A DNA stretch of 64,000 bases from Asparagopsis taxiformis (taxonomy: Eukaryota; Rhodophyta; Florideophyceae; Bonnemaisoniales; Bonnemaisoniaceae): contig JALQPE010002705.1 in NCBI GenBank assembly GCA_030407315.1, forward strand, positions 1 to 64,000. Direction: 5' to 3'. A program made the translations under genes and the position numbers. This document shows positions 11,501-21,282 of the stretch, piece after piece. Below the pieces are notes generated by a model. That model worked only from the letters and a program-made list of their open reading frames with translations, searched no databases and was not told the DNA's origin. How positions within the stretch are numbered: position 1 is the first letter of the stretch; every line of letters starts with the position of its first letter.

Positions 11501-12283
11501 AATACTTTCTGAAGCAATTTGATATGCTTCATCTTCTCTTTCATCACTATTATCCCTTTTACTAGACTTTATGCAGTCCAGAATGGGTCCGGTCTGTATA
11601 TCCCTTTCCGCCCATGTGCTCGGTAGCACGACTCGTACCGATGTAGTACAATGAGCTCTACGGCTACTAGACAGTCCTGGAGACATCTTTCCAAGCCTAG
11701 AGCCGCTTTTTGTTACATCTATTTCACACGTTGTATCCATGCTTTGTGGGAAACATGTTTTCAGAATGAACGGTAAAATGACTTTCCTCATGTACGAGTC
11801 GCTGGGTGCTTGATCCGAAATGTCCCGCTTGAAATTAGACATCTCACGCATACCTTCATAGTCCTTGCGTTTCATCCGTAGCGTTCCACTAAGCAATATT
11901 ATTGCAGAGAATACTGGCCAGGTCAGCAGTTTATCCACAAGTCCGCGGTCATCTTCTGCTGCCTCTTCTCCGTCGTGGTCATCACAGCTCTCGGCCGAGC
12001 TTTCCTCAGAGCCTATCGTTTCTTCTTCTCTGGTAACTTTTCCAGCCTCAAAAAATCCAATGTGCTCTTCTCCATTGCCACTAGAAATATTCTCGTCTTC
12101 AGCAGATGCTTTTCCGACGTTTTCGTCCGGTATATCGGCGTGAACCTCGAATGTTTCGTTCGAAACTAGCGGGGCTTCCCCATTTTCGTGCCTTGTCCCA
12201 CTTTCGTATGGGATTGACAATGATTCAAACCTTCTCCGGGTTCTTCGAGGTGTACCTTTCTTCCGAACAGCTGTTCGTTTCAT
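8582..12283 (-). CDS. Plavaka/Tnp2-like DDE transposase
   Basis: An uninterrupted ORF of 1233 codons from an ATG. The first 130 residues are basic then strongly acidic and probably disordered. Features of the Tnp2/Plavaka branch of the CACTA superfamily follow in order. FLLYADDFQPF near residue 512 holds the first catalytic aspartate. GGCYMLPLG follows. FIGDYPAVS near 600 holds the second aspartate, followed by DVRGHTSNTPCHSC near 620, the usual CxxC zinc pair. ELLFERMHQPLKRGVRN near 911 supplies the acidic third residue, followed by the expected basic helix. The last 250 residues end in a tail with a CxxxxC cluster and DGYPPRSA, shared with the broken copies at 24.4 and 33.8 kb. It should cut and rejoin the ends of its own element in the nucleus. 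No terminal inverted repeats were found by eye, so the element's limits are unknown. The next gene downstream is the ParB-dioxygenase, 714 bp away in the same orientation. Confidence 0.8.
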   Translation of the reverse strand: MKRTAVRKKGTPRRTRRRFESLSIPYESGTRHENGEAPLVSNETFEVHADIPDENVGKASAEDENISSGNGEEHIGFFEAGKVTREEETIGSEESSAESCDDHDGEEAAEDDRGLVDKLLTWPVFSAIILLSGTLRMKRKDYEGMREMSNFKRDISDQAPSDSYMRKVILPFILKTCFPQSMDTTCEIDVTKSGSRLGKMSPGLSSSRRAHCTTSVRVVLPSTWAERDIQTGPILDCIKSSKRDNSDEREDEAYQIASESIENSFIVKCRSAVLNDPFHRISVSASDHDGHKMHRKVYARHGDELRIICMPTTNQEALVAKLGGARTKQGKNIETGKNSRSRRSFTARSDWRIEAIIISSYLATGEEQQESNMEDVIGPQIDAIEETEKRNARRVVSTTTLDGEHCNNDIRAGDAITLFRPKSKSDGSTFEELLLVNRHLKKGRSEHATFLICSTRGATGQLHREQIRVKDVQLIGAPDKRSRWHPGSKRMDACSEGNLSDGRKYIVYRFLLYADDFQPFTSRKGSFGGCYMLPLGIQPSKRASFHAVRVLGFVPQGVSTNVVIERVVPDIVKGSTDGFPAKDANGEDVVIFLDPVGFIGDYPAVSHTLDVRGHTSNTPCHSCIFEKQDMSSSGGSRNAYTALLNSQMSTHARGMHRNKLVREVASQYQLKVLGLSLDPIENKALHNLSESLNRVRRGVPTNEEGVPVVPCQFDPYRSAVVAPDHLLSGLAQDVMNATITAATPVIRNVVETVLLNTLRMFCLSSQSQVFGQNYLLSMNMSDIFAVLVVAPQAFYSAFRIVIGNSWDGYEKLERILRLLKKFQMVVASIRFIPTWWIDGLESTRRFEAENGGRHDHILALVSDYMKELHEVCNKDPIAMKHLDKPNLHRLIEFCVHTLPAFGAAKHVEELLFERMHQPLKRGVRNSNHKNEHLSSMELIMADDWLARIAITLGAVGHNTKQWTSADCRRVYFALGKGISESPHATEEAAKRCFLSPVFRLISERSSTMVSTHCPITRWRRESVEDAKNVPAEETVMMARIRKASETFLRTRQVNGSQHGERLWWLTAAQRVRTSHEGSESESRLGRAEPGSIIQAVCKDGWYDAGIVVPAHSRTSMEEFTCSRRVLFVTLSFFIVVGQGEEKKAKKWKQKTPYAVCIPLTCTGDGMYRKGGNDTIVHVEMNDGVREVLHVHNCESGVCSYDRQSGIVEHNSDILSGGEVSVLTREDGYPPRSA

Positions 12284-13120
12284 CTCTTCTCTTTGGATTC
12301 GAGAGAACCTTGCACAAATTGTGGATTAATGTCAACTAGTAGGCAACTAATAAGATGGTATCCGTCTCTTTTTAACCAGGCCACTGTAATAGTTTATGGT
12401 ACCTATATTTTCTTACCGTTACATCTTATCGAAAACTTCATACTGACTAGTGTCCTACCTAACTCAAGGAACAGGTGACTTGATTTCCCATGTTGGGTTC
12501 TTCAGCGATCTTTAATGCCTCCAACGATTCCTGCTTCCTTTTCTGAATGAAATACACGAATCATTTACAATTTAGCTTCAGTACATGGTATAATAGGCCT
12601 CAATAGTAATCTTGTTATGGTAATAAACTATATATAGATGAGAACACGGTTGCAATTCTCTTTCGGATTGTCTACTACTCTAATTTACAGCATTTATTCG
12701 ATGTTTCTCCTTCAGTATGCAGCTAAACATCAATACCAAGACTTTTAGGTTGGTTTGACATTGCGTAGGGGCATGATTTCTATTTCTGCTAATTTATCAC
12801 GTCCAGAAAATTTGACAGATCATCCGCTGCCAAATCATCTGCCACATCATCGTCTGCCAAATCATCTGCCTTCCAGTTACGACGAGGTCATTATGAGTGG
12901 ATGAGCTGTCTATTTAAGGCTGTTGATGCGCGACGTATAGGACCATTTCATCATCCGGTTATCATGAAGATGACAGGTAAGGCTGGTACGTTGTCGAGTA
13001 GGTATCTTTCCCCTCTCTCATTTCTTTCCACATGCTTTCCATGAAAGATAGTGCACTAACCATAAATATCGTTCTTCGCTGATCTTATTCTAGTCTATTG
13101 ATTGCAAATGATTCTGGCAT
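12284..13120. other. AT-rich region upstream of the transposase
   Basis: Contains the presumed promoter side of the minus-strand transposase. At about 12820-12875 there is a short run of imperfect ATCATCTGCCAAATC repeats. No gene was recognised. Confidence 0.5.
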
Positions 13121-13190
13121 AGGTATTGGTTATAGGTTGGAATGACGAAAGCTTGCAAGCTTTCGTCATTCCAACCTACAACCAATACCT
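13121..13190. repeat. Loop-free palindrome, 35-bp arms
   Basis: Arms 13121-13155 and 13156-13190 are reverse complements with one mismatch (13132/13179) and no spacer; the centre reads GCTTG/CAAGC. Such a sequence can extrude as a cruciform. It lies in unique AT-rich DNA with no gene nearby. Confidence 0.95.
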
Positions 13191-13664
13191 TTGCACGCAA
13201 AAATAGTTCAATGATGGTAAGTTTGTTCATTCCATTCATACTCATGTCCTTCTCATCCTTTACAATACTTTTCTATATCCGATTGCTAACCTGTTGCAAA
13301 TCATCTGTAATGGTGTTTATTTCCCTCCTGTCTGAACATCACATGTAGTTTTGAAACAGCAAGGAACTCGATTTGCTTGCACAATAGTCCTGGTTGTAGA
13401 GATAGTAAGATTTTAGATACGATAGTTCGATTTTATGAGTAGTCTAGTCTAATGATAGAACTGAAACAATCCTTCAGGCATCGTTGTCCTTGCTACATAA
13501 AAATTCTGACATCCTTTTAGATCACACTTGGTTATCCCTATACACTTCTATGAAGACCACCGAGAGAGATACTCCATTCTGCCTGACATTTCGTAGCCAG
13601 ATGCCTGAACATGCGGCTGGAATGGCATTTCCACCTCATTCTATCGTCCTGAACATCAATTGTA
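13191..13664. other. AT-rich intergenic region
   Basis: No convincing ORF, RNA gene or repeat between the palindrome and the dyad array. Short ORFs here are not supported by any motif. Confidence 0.5.
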
Positions 13665-14875
13665 GGCACTAGAAAGTATTACCCTAGGCATCATATTCTA
13701 CTACTTTCCCGTTCTGTCCGAGTCAGTACCGCCAGGCACTACAATTTACTGGTTCAGTATAGACTTCCCGGCAGTAAATTGTACTGTCTCAAGCACTAGT
13801 TCCAGGTAGTGAAATGTACTGCCACAGGTAGCACTTCCAGGTAGTACACTGCACTGCCACAGGCAGTAACTGGTACTGTCCTATGCCCCTGTCGAGTACA
13901 ACACTATCAGACAGTACTTTACGCTGATCTGGACAGCTCTATAATACATCAAAATCTACTACTTTTTGTAGTGCTGTGGGGCAGCAATTCACATATCCTG
14001 GAGCAGTACAGCGTGGCAGTGATTTACACATACGCAAGTAGTAGAGCACGGCAGCACTTTCCACCACGGCAAGTAGCACGGTACGGTAGCACTTTTCGTA
14101 TCATAAAGCAGTACTATCAGGCAGCTTTTCCCAGAGACTATCAGCACCTCATTTCATTGCTTTCACACATTTCGTCAGACATCATAATTTACTGTCCCCA
14201 CTCGCTTTCACAGGCAGTAGAATACACAGCCTCGAAGCATGTCTGCTGTCATCATATTCCACTGCATTACTCTACTGCCAGAACATAGACTTGTCACTAC
14301 CTGTAAGTACAAAAAAAGCAGCACCACACAGCAGCAGAAATTACTGCTTTGTCCAATAATAGAATACAGTACATTTCTCTGCCTCTGTCATGACCTGCAG
14401 GCAGTATCATACAGTACATCGGGGCACTACCTAAATATAGCAAAATGTGCTGCCGTCATTAGGGCCTGCAGCCAGCACAGCACGCTGCCGGAAACACTAG
14501 CTTCTACTGCCACACGGTGCATCCCACGCCACCAAATAGTACTGCCGTGGGCCATATTCCTGGACAGCATATTTTACTCCCTCCCCGTGCTGCCCAAGTC
14601 AGCACAATATACTACTTTATTTTACAGGCCAATGTAGCACAAATCACTGCCAGAAAGGCAATCTAAATCCAGCAACTATCACTGCCTCCCACCACTGCCT
14701 CACGTCATACATCCAGGCAGTACTTTCTACTGCCGTCGGCAGCACATGGCCACTGCCTCCGGGCAGTGCACTGTACTGCCGGCAAGTAGAGCATTAATTT
14801 ATATTTTTACAGTACTAAATTTTACTGCCTCAGGCAGTAAATTTTACTGCCGTACAGTACTGCCCCAGGCCCGAT
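13665..14875. repeat. Degenerate array of GGCAGTA / TACTGCC dyads
   Basis: About 1.2 kb is packed with variants of a palindromic unit: GGCAGTA, 3-7 mostly A/T bases, then TACTGCC, with neighbouring units joined by short CA-type linkers. Clear examples are at 13850-13890, 14715-14785 and 14815-14860. Variants with GCAGCAC, GGTAGT and CACTGCC fill the gaps. Units are about 20-25 bp but spacing is irregular, so this is neither a simple satellite nor a CRISPR array. The right end overlaps the 3' end of the hypothetical gene at 14830-15459. Confidence 0.8.
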
Positions 14876-15459
14876 TTCAGACACAGTAGTGAGGCGCTTG
14901 GTTCCCCGCGCTGCGGCGCCTGTAGTGGCGAAGGAAGCATGTTAAATCCAATAAGGAAGGTCTGCGGCACGATCCCAGAAAGGATGCAGTGCTCAACCCA
15001 TTGCCCGATACGCTCATCCTGTCTTGAAAACTCGGCAATCGGTAATGCCAGACGAACAATCTGCTTGGCTCGCTCAACGTTCATCTCTGCCATGACGATT
15101 TCGGCAACATCCGCCTCGACTCCAGCATTCTTCGAACGACCGCTGAAGGACATGCTGAGTCGACCTTGCAGCGCCAGAAATTGTTCTTCCGTGCCCTGCG
15201 CAACCCAAGCGCCAAGGTCCGCGTATGTGAAACCTCCCGGCTTGTCCGTCAAGTCTGCGAAACTTGAGTGGGCGAATAAATCCAGCAAAAGGCGGAGGAA
15301 GTCTTTGCCAGCGAGAGTAGTTTCGCGGGCGGCGCGACCTACGTTTCGACGTGTACCCATGTCACTAGAATCCTCCCAAGGGCTAGCGGGTTCGCGCAGA
15401 ATTGGCACGGTTGCGTCGTCAACGATCGGATTGCTGTTGCGCCTGCGCTTATTCGTCAT
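14830..15459 (-). CDS. Hypothetical protein, 209 aa
   Basis: I do not recognise this protein. It starts at an ATG with a basic MTNKRRR segment, possibly a nuclear signal, then an acidic/polar stretch. From about residue 50 it is mainly helical, with segments FLRLLLDLF, YADLGAWVAQG and IVRLALPIAEFSRQDERIGQWVEHCIL. GC content and CpG use are higher than in the surrounding AT-rich DNA, which argues for real coding origin. The last 15-20 residues (SGLGQYCTAVKFTA) are encoded by the dyad array, so the native C-terminus has probably been replaced. It could be a remnant of a transposon accessory or gag-like gene. There is no evidence for a function. Confidence 0.45.
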   Translation of the reverse strand: MTNKRRRNSNPIVDDATVPILREPASPWEDSSDMGTRRNVGRAARETTLAGKDFLRLLLDLFAHSSFADLTDKPGGFTYADLGAWVAQGTEEQFLALQGRLSMSFSGRSKNAGVEADVAEIVMAEMNVERAKQIVRLALPIAEFSRQDERIGQWVEHCILSGIVPQTFLIGFNMLPSPLQAPQRGEPSASLLCLKSGLGQYCTAVKFTA

Positions 15460-15810
15460 AATGGAATGAGTTGAAATTCGGTACAGGATGGCGACCGCTC
15501 GGCGAGACAGTCAAATTTGACGACGTATCTCGTGACGTTTGCACTCTTTCGTGAGGAACACTGGTTGATATCGAACGGAACAGAGTATACGGGTACACAG
15601 CACTGGAAAGGTCTTGAAACCCGTAACCGGTGTAGGTAATAAGTTGTGACGGATACGTGGTAGAGAAAAATATTAAAAAGATTGTGATTCCCTGTCTTTG
15701 AGTGTTGTACTGCACGGCCGCCAGTCACATAGGTTGTCACAGGTGCATCACGCTTACCAGGTGAGCGACATCCGGACGGCCACTGGACATGGGGATGTCC
15801 AGCTCAGATG
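15460..15810. other. Upstream region of the 209-aa gene
   Basis: No gene recognised. From about 15760 there are dyads of the word GGACATCC/GGATGTCC, like those at 17440, 18.83-19.13 and 28.76-28.92 kb. Confidence 0.4.
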
Positions 15811-15971
15811 CATTGCTGGCCAGACCAGAAATTCTACAATTTCGGGCAGAAAAAATATTGCAAAAAACATCGATTTCGGCGGTCGATTGTGCCGTACGGC
15901 ACATCCCCATCTCAAAAACATGTTCACATGTGCATGTTTTTGAGAATAGCCCAAATTTTAATTCAAATCAG
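15811..15971. repeat. Interspersed repeat, copy A (161 bp)
   Basis: Runs from CATTGCTGGCCAG to AATTTTAATTCAAATCA and is about 90% identical to 17077-17237. It contains the dyad GTGCCGTACGGCAC and a hairpin, CTCAAAAACATG with CATGTTTTTGAG, at about 15914-15946. Non-coding and MITE-like. Confidence 0.85.
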
Positions 15972-16240
15972 GATGCAGATATTCGTCTTCTAGCATTGTC
16001 AGAACACATTCGTATAACCACATTTGGAGAACCTGAGCCCAGAGCTATCGGTTTTGGCGGGAGCTAAGCCATATCTCATATAATCAGTAACTACTTCCCG
16101 CCAGCTGAGTGGTGGAACCCCTGCTATTTCTACCAACGAGACATACGGGGTGTCAACTCGGCAATCGTATATGATTTGGGTGCTAAATTTATTCAAGAGA
16201 CGAATGGGCTTCGAAAAGGAGCCCAAAAACGTTTTCTTGT

Positions 16241-16600
16241 GATCCATGGGTATGGGACTATTCTATTCTTCTCCAGGCTTCCACCATAGCCTCCTCCACC
16301 TCCGTTAATGGAAAGAATATCCGAACCGCACCTCAACATGTTTTTCTTGTGATCCATGGGTACTGACATCTTACATGCTCTCCAGGCTTCCACCATAGCC
16401 GCCTCCTCCGCCTCCGTTAATGGCAACAATATGCGAACCGGACCTGAACATTTTTTCTTCTCATCCATGGGTATTGACATCTCACATGTTGAACATGTGA
16501 GATGTCAGTACCGGAGAAGTTCTCCAGGCTTCCTCCGTAGCCACCTCCTCCACCTCCGTCTGTGGGAATCAACACGACATCACCATTGCGTCTTACCTCA
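16241..16600. repeat. Tandem repeat of about 110 bp, three copies
   Basis: Units begin with ATCCATGGGTA near 16241, 16351 and 16462 (periods 110 and 111). Each contains CTCCAGGCTTCC followed by a CCTCC-rich run that reads as a short Gly-rich peptide on the minus strand. The third unit is interrupted by a palindrome of 16-bp perfect arms (16475-16507, TGACATCTCACATGTT and its complement). The open frames across it follow from the repeat and do not look like a gene. Confidence 0.8.
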
Positions 16601-17076
16601 CATCCACATCTCTCCGGGCTGAAAACGGTCGGACGACATAGGGTTTGTTCCGCACCGTAGACGTTTAGAATCTTGTTAGAAAAAATTAAACGAAAGAGAA
16701 TGACATCTCGTCTCTGTCGCAATATGTTCCATTTTCAATTTCTCGGGTTGCACACCCATCAAGGCCTGGATCGAACCCTCTTCGATGGATAGGACAGATA
16801 GTGGAAGGCTTTTAAGCCTGTGACCAAGCGGCTATTGATTGGTTGGAGGAAGGAAATTACAGAGGAAATATAGCTGAGTACGGTGCTCGCGATAGCTGTT
16901 AGGTTAAAGTCAAATATGTTTTTCGATTATTTTTCGTACGGAAATGCCTTGGAAAAGACGATGCTTTGTCGTTCTCTTGGAGGGAGTCTGTTGCATTGCA
17001 CTCAATTCGAGAGCATCGTCATGAAGGAGAGGATTCTTTCTGCTTGTTAGAATCGGTTTAGAGCAGATAGCTATTG
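16601..17076. other. Unassigned sequence
   Basis: Between the 110-bp repeats and repeat copy B. No gene recognised. Confidence 0.4.
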
Positions 17077-17237
17077 CATTGCTGGCCAGCCCAGAAATTG
17101 TAGAATTTCGGGCAGCAAAAATATTGTAAAAAACCTTGATTTCAGCGGGTCGATTGTGCCGTACGGCACACCCCCATCTCAAAAACATGTTCACATGTTC
17201 ATGTTTTTGAGAATAGCCCAAATTTTAATTGAAATCA
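17077..17237. repeat. Interspersed repeat, copy B (161 bp)
   Basis: Direct-orientation copy of 15811-15971. It has the same GTGCCGTACGGCAC dyad and the CTCAAAAACATG hairpin at about 17177-17210. A further partial copy, the first 35 bp only, is at 17466-17500. Confidence 0.85.
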
Positions 17238-18830
17238 ACGAGTCTAATTTGGCCACAACGGCCCCAGAAACCGGAGCCCCGCCCCGATTGGGGGCTATCA
17301 CTGCCTTCTGTAAGCACTAACTGTAAGCCAAAATCGCGTCTTACGAAGGGTCGATTTCAGGCTCAATACGCCGGGGACAGGTCTTGGTCCTTGTTCCATT
17401 ATGGTCCCGCCCCACTCTCTCACGACGAACACTATTGGACGTCCGGTGGATGTCCAGCTCGATTGCATTGCTGGCCAGCCCAGAAATTCTAAAATTTCCG
17501 AAAAATCAATTTGGTGGCCCAGGATCTCCTGTGCCGAAAATTCCCGCACTCACTGATGATATGCGTCTAGACGTGTTTCGCACTTGTACGCATCAGGGAA
17601 GGAGTCACGGAAGGTTGAGACTACGCTACTTGTGTACCGCGTCGTCCGAAATAGCGAGTAGTGTTTGTTGTATAGTTATGGAGTATGCGTCTGGTGGTTT
17701 GTGAAACTTGCAGAACGGGATAGGGATGTAGGTGGCCCTATTTTATGAATACATGAATACAAATATTGACAAAGCGGAAAGGCATACGCTCATAGATGTT
17801 AGAGATTGCATAGTGGAGAAAATATTTACATCGAAATTTACATGGAGCTGATGGAGGTTTCAAGGATGAGGTATGAGAGGAAGAAAATTCTTCTGTGGTA
17901 TGAGGATGTGTTCTGTGGGGGGATGGAATCTTGGGATGGTACAGGGGGAGGTGGAAATGTACGGAGTGCGGGTTTAGATTGGAGTGTGATTCGGAGAGGA
18001 GTGCCGACAAGCATATTATGGGGATTGGGGAGACGCTGCGGGGTGTTGGGGTAGTGAGGGCGGAGGAGGTGTTTAGGTGGGACCGTAGGAGGGTGCGGTT
18101 GAAGGCGCCGAGAGGAGGGGTTTTTAGGAAAGTGAGGAGAAAGAGGGGGAGGGGAGTGGCGTCTGTTCTGGCTGTGGTGAGTGGGGATGTGATAGAGAAG
18201 AAGGGGGTTATTGTATTTGGGGAGGGAGGGGAGTGGGAGGATGGGTGCGAAGTGGGGGGTTGATATGTGGTTCAGAGCGGGGAGGTTTCTGGGGAGACGG
18301 CGGGGGAGCGGGAGCGTGGGCCGGTGGTGGTGTTGTATACGGTATCGAAGATGCGGATGGCGTGGGGGCATGGAGCAGCTGAGGGAAGGAGGGGTGGAGC
18401 AGGTCGGGTACGGGATGGGGAGTGAGAGGTTTTGGAAGAGTAAGCTGCAGGGGAAGTTTGTGGAGAGGGCGAAGGAGAGGGGTTGAAGGTAGAGGAGAGA
18501 GGGTATTGAAGAACAATACGTTGCAAAGGTGATGGGGGAGAGCATGGTCGAGGAGATAGGGGGTGTTTTTCCCTATTCTGAGGTAGTACGAGGACTGGTT
18601 ATACGAAATCTGTACGATAGAGCAGAAAAGTAGGTATGGAATGGAGGTGTGCACCGTGGAAGCGGGGATAGGTAGCTGAAAATGCGTGCTAGAGTGGTAT
18701 CGGGGGTGTTTGGGGTACAGTACGGGGGAGGTGAGCACCAACTGGAAGGGGGTGTGAGCGAGAGGATGAAAAAATTAAAGACGAAATTGGAGTCGACCGA
18801 CAAGGAAAAATAGAGTAGTCGCCGTGATGG
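17238..18830. other. Non-coding region, strongly G-rich on the plus strand
   Basis: A partial repeat copy lies at 17466-17500. From about 17900 to 18490 the plus strand is rich in GGGGG/GGAGG words, so both strands have long open frames from composition alone. A possible degenerate zinc-finger peptide (WKCTECGF) is visible near 17960 on the plus strand, but the second histidine is missing. No supported gene. Confidence 0.45.
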
Positions 18831-19130
18831 ATGCGGACATCCATGTCGAGCACGGCGGCAGAAATTTCTGGGGTCGAAATTTTTGAATTTCTGAACCGGC
18901 GCCCGTCCCAGGTTGACATAGACATGATGGAAGTCCATCCCGATGGGGACATCCGTGGTACTAGAACCAATGAATGTCGTCCTAGTAATACTAGACGTAC
19001 TAGACCACATGGACGTCCGGCTCTAGGCGGACATCCAAAAATACTGGAGAACATGGACGTCCGCCTAGAAATACTAGGTGTACTAGAGGTTGTGGACGTC
19101 CGCGTCCATTTCCGAGAACACAGACGTGGA
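18831..19130. repeat. GGACGTCC-dyad repeat next to the dioxygenase remnant
   Basis: Repeated GGACGTCCGCGTCC, GACATCC and TACTAGA words. Its right end (GTCCGCGTCCATTTCCGAGA then ACACAGACGT) recurs at 28.89-28.93 kb (GTCCGCGTCCACTTCCGAAA then ACACAGACGT). The open frame of the dioxygenase remnant begins inside this repeat. Confidence 0.7.
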
Positions 19131-20141
19131 AGAGTTTCGGCAGGATATCGAGTCCGTGGCAGGGGATACAAGTTCTTCAAGATTGGTTTACTTCGAGCGT
19201 GCCAGGGCCCGATTGGACTCTCTTGGTTATGTGGTCCTTGACGGCATCCTACGACCATCCGAGCTCAGCTCTACTATCCACAAACTGCTCGACTCGTTTT
19301 GTAACATGTTCGTAGATGGGCGGGTTGGTGCTTGGGGCCCATTCTGAATTCGGGTTCTTCCGAACAGGATGCGTGTGGTGGCCAGGATGAACAAAGGTTC
19401 ATGACCCCATGCAAGGCTGTAGTGGAAGATCTGGAAAAGGATTCTACTTCCACTCTCGCAAGAGACAAGGCGGCCTTGGATGTTTTCTTTGCTATCATAG
19501 CAGAAACGTTGCATCTAGAGGATTCAACTCCGTCTCTGGACGGATTTGAAAAAGGCCCGAAGCTCCAGTTCGGGAAGACAGGGCTCAGGTTGCTTCTAAC
19601 TGGATCTCGTTGCGAGCGCTAAGTCCCACATCTCGACTTCGTCTACCCTGGTCCTCCGTTAGAAGACGAAAACCGCTTCAACGGGACTCCTATTCCATTT
19701 CCGGATTATTCATTCATCGCTACTGGTGCAATGGGCTCTCCGCTGATTGTACGGCCGCGAATCCATGCATTCCTCAACGCTCCCCATCAATCTGCAGCGG
19801 CCATATTTCCCCTGCTCAAGCCAGAATTGGTATGGATCCCACCGTATTCTGTTATAGTATGTCGTGGGGACCTCGAGCACAGCGGCCCGGGATGGAAAGA
19901 TCACGAGCTGATGAAAAAAAAGCTTGGGAAGAAATACAAGATGGTTTATCCTCATCATATTAGGGCCCACACCATGGCAATTCGGGAAACATCGGTCTTA
20001 GTCAACAATCTAGTCTATGCACCGTTGAAGGACCGGCGTCCGGTCGCAAGGCCAGATATGAACGAGTTACCCCACGACGTCGAGAGTGATACCAGCTCTT
20101 CTTCAGCTGGCAGTTCTGGGGAGGATTACATGGAAGTCTAG
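19090..20141 (+). pseudogene. 2OG-Fe(II) dioxygenase remnant (copy 3)
   Basis: Related to the C-terminal oxygenase of the 4343-7867 gene but without the ParB-like half. The N-terminal segment LGYVVLDGILRPSELSSTIH matches the paralogues' GFTILDGIF segment. A frame shift falls near 19335. The next block runs through KTGLRLLLTG to an in-frame TAA at 19620-19622. Directly after it the same frame continues with HLD (the HxD iron motif) and PPYSVIVCRGDLEHSGPGW (the distal histidine), then HHIRAH. The frame stays open to the stop at 20141. Two lesions make a functional protein unlikely. The broken transposase downstream has the same orientation, so the pair repeats the association seen on the minus strand, in the opposite gene order. 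Confidence 0.75.
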
Positions 20142-20527
20142 AATCTGTTAGTTACCGTAGACATTAGTTGATCTATCGTATTTCAACGATTCTGTTGCTT
20201 GCTGCAACCAGTTGACTATTCCATAACTTTACGATATGTCTTCATAAACAGTCTCTTTTTTCATTCTATACATAAACTCTCCCAGCCAACCTGAGCTGGA
20301 CAAAGAGAGCGTGATACTGAAATATACCTGTCCTGTCCCTTCCTCCATGTACACCTCCCTTCTCGTAGATACTTGTCTAGCTTTTAGTTACAGTTACAGT
20401 TCTATCATCTTTTAAAGCAGAGTCGAAGTAGGCTACAACAAAGGTTTGGGACCTCTCATACTACTCCTCAGGTGTGCCTTAGCACTGCTACCAACGACCA
20501 GAACAACTCTACGGCTCCTTTTCCGTG

Positions 20528-20581
20528 GATGATAAAATTTGGTAATTTTTTGGGCTCCAAAAATTACCGAATTTTATCATC
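20528..20581. repeat. Hairpin, 23-bp arms and 8-nt loop
   Basis: Arms 20528-20550 and 20559-20581 are reverse complements with one mismatch; the loop is TGGGCTCC. Confidence 0.95.
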
Positions 20582-21035
20582 TCCCAAATCTTCCGTTCTG
20601 ACCACCATGGCAGCCTTTCTGCCTGCCATCAAACCCACTGCACCACTCTCTACGTCTTCATTTTTCACGGTATGCACCAAACAGCGCCTTTCCGGCCAAG
20701 AAGAATATCCTGCGATCAATGTTGGTCACAATACATACTGCCATGCCGCCTACCGACGCCACATAGCGCTGTAATTTCTCTCCTATCCCAATCTAATCTG
20801 CTATCCTCCTTCTACATCCCTGTCCCATTATAATGGGTATTTATAAATACCTGAGTTGACATGAGGAAAACTAGTATAGGTCAATAGCACTACATGTGCG
20901 GTGTGACGCTCACGTTGGGAATGGTGTGCTTTACACAGGTGGTGAAGCTAGTTCAGTTTTTATTCCAGTAATTTTCACATCTCAAAAGTTATGAAACTTC
21001 AGCATCTCGCAACATGTCTTTCTCACCGTTCAGCG

Positions 21036-21077
21036 AATGTCGAATAGAGTACTATTTAAGGTACCCTATTCGACATT
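21036..21077. repeat. Hairpin, 17-bp arms and 8-nt loop
   Basis: AATGTCGAATAGAGTAC (21036-21052) and its complement GTACCCTATTCGACATT (21061-21077) differ at one position. Confidence 0.95.
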
Positions 21078-21282
21078 AAAATTTTAATGTTCGCTTCAGG
21101 TACTACGGAACCTTATTACGTAATATGAAAAACTCTTGTAACGGTATTATGTGAGTGACTACTCAGTACCAGACTGCCCTCAACTTATGGTTGACCAAAC
21201 GATTTCGTCCTAATCGAAACCATCCACTGTCTCTGAATCCATTTCCATCTTAGAACACCTTCAGATTCCCAGTTGTCACTTC

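Larger units (their letters stand above)
20142..21282. other. Spacer between dioxygenase and transposase remnants
   Basis: AT-rich and non-coding, with two hairpins (20528-20581 and 21036-21077). No gene recognised. Confidence 0.5.

Noticed and set aside
12284..13120. Terminal inverted repeats of the Plavaka-like element
   Set aside because: I looked for a matching end near 0-4.3 kb and on this side but found no convincing inverted pair by eye. An inverted-repeat search is needed to settle it.
13665..14875. CRISPR-like array
   Set aside because: Units are degenerate palindromes at irregular spacing without unique equal-length spacers, in a eukaryotic context with no cas genes.
16750..16800. 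tRNA-like B-box (GGTTCGATCC on the minus strand)
   Set aside because: The T-stem does not pair and no acceptor or anticodon arm could be folded around it.
17838..18545. Long open frames on both strands (235 aa minus, 110 aa plus)
   Set aside because: The stretch is G-rich on one strand, so stops are rare by composition. Translations are Pro/His/Ser-rich or Gly/Arg-rich with no fold or motif beyond an incomplete zinc-finger-like CTEC.
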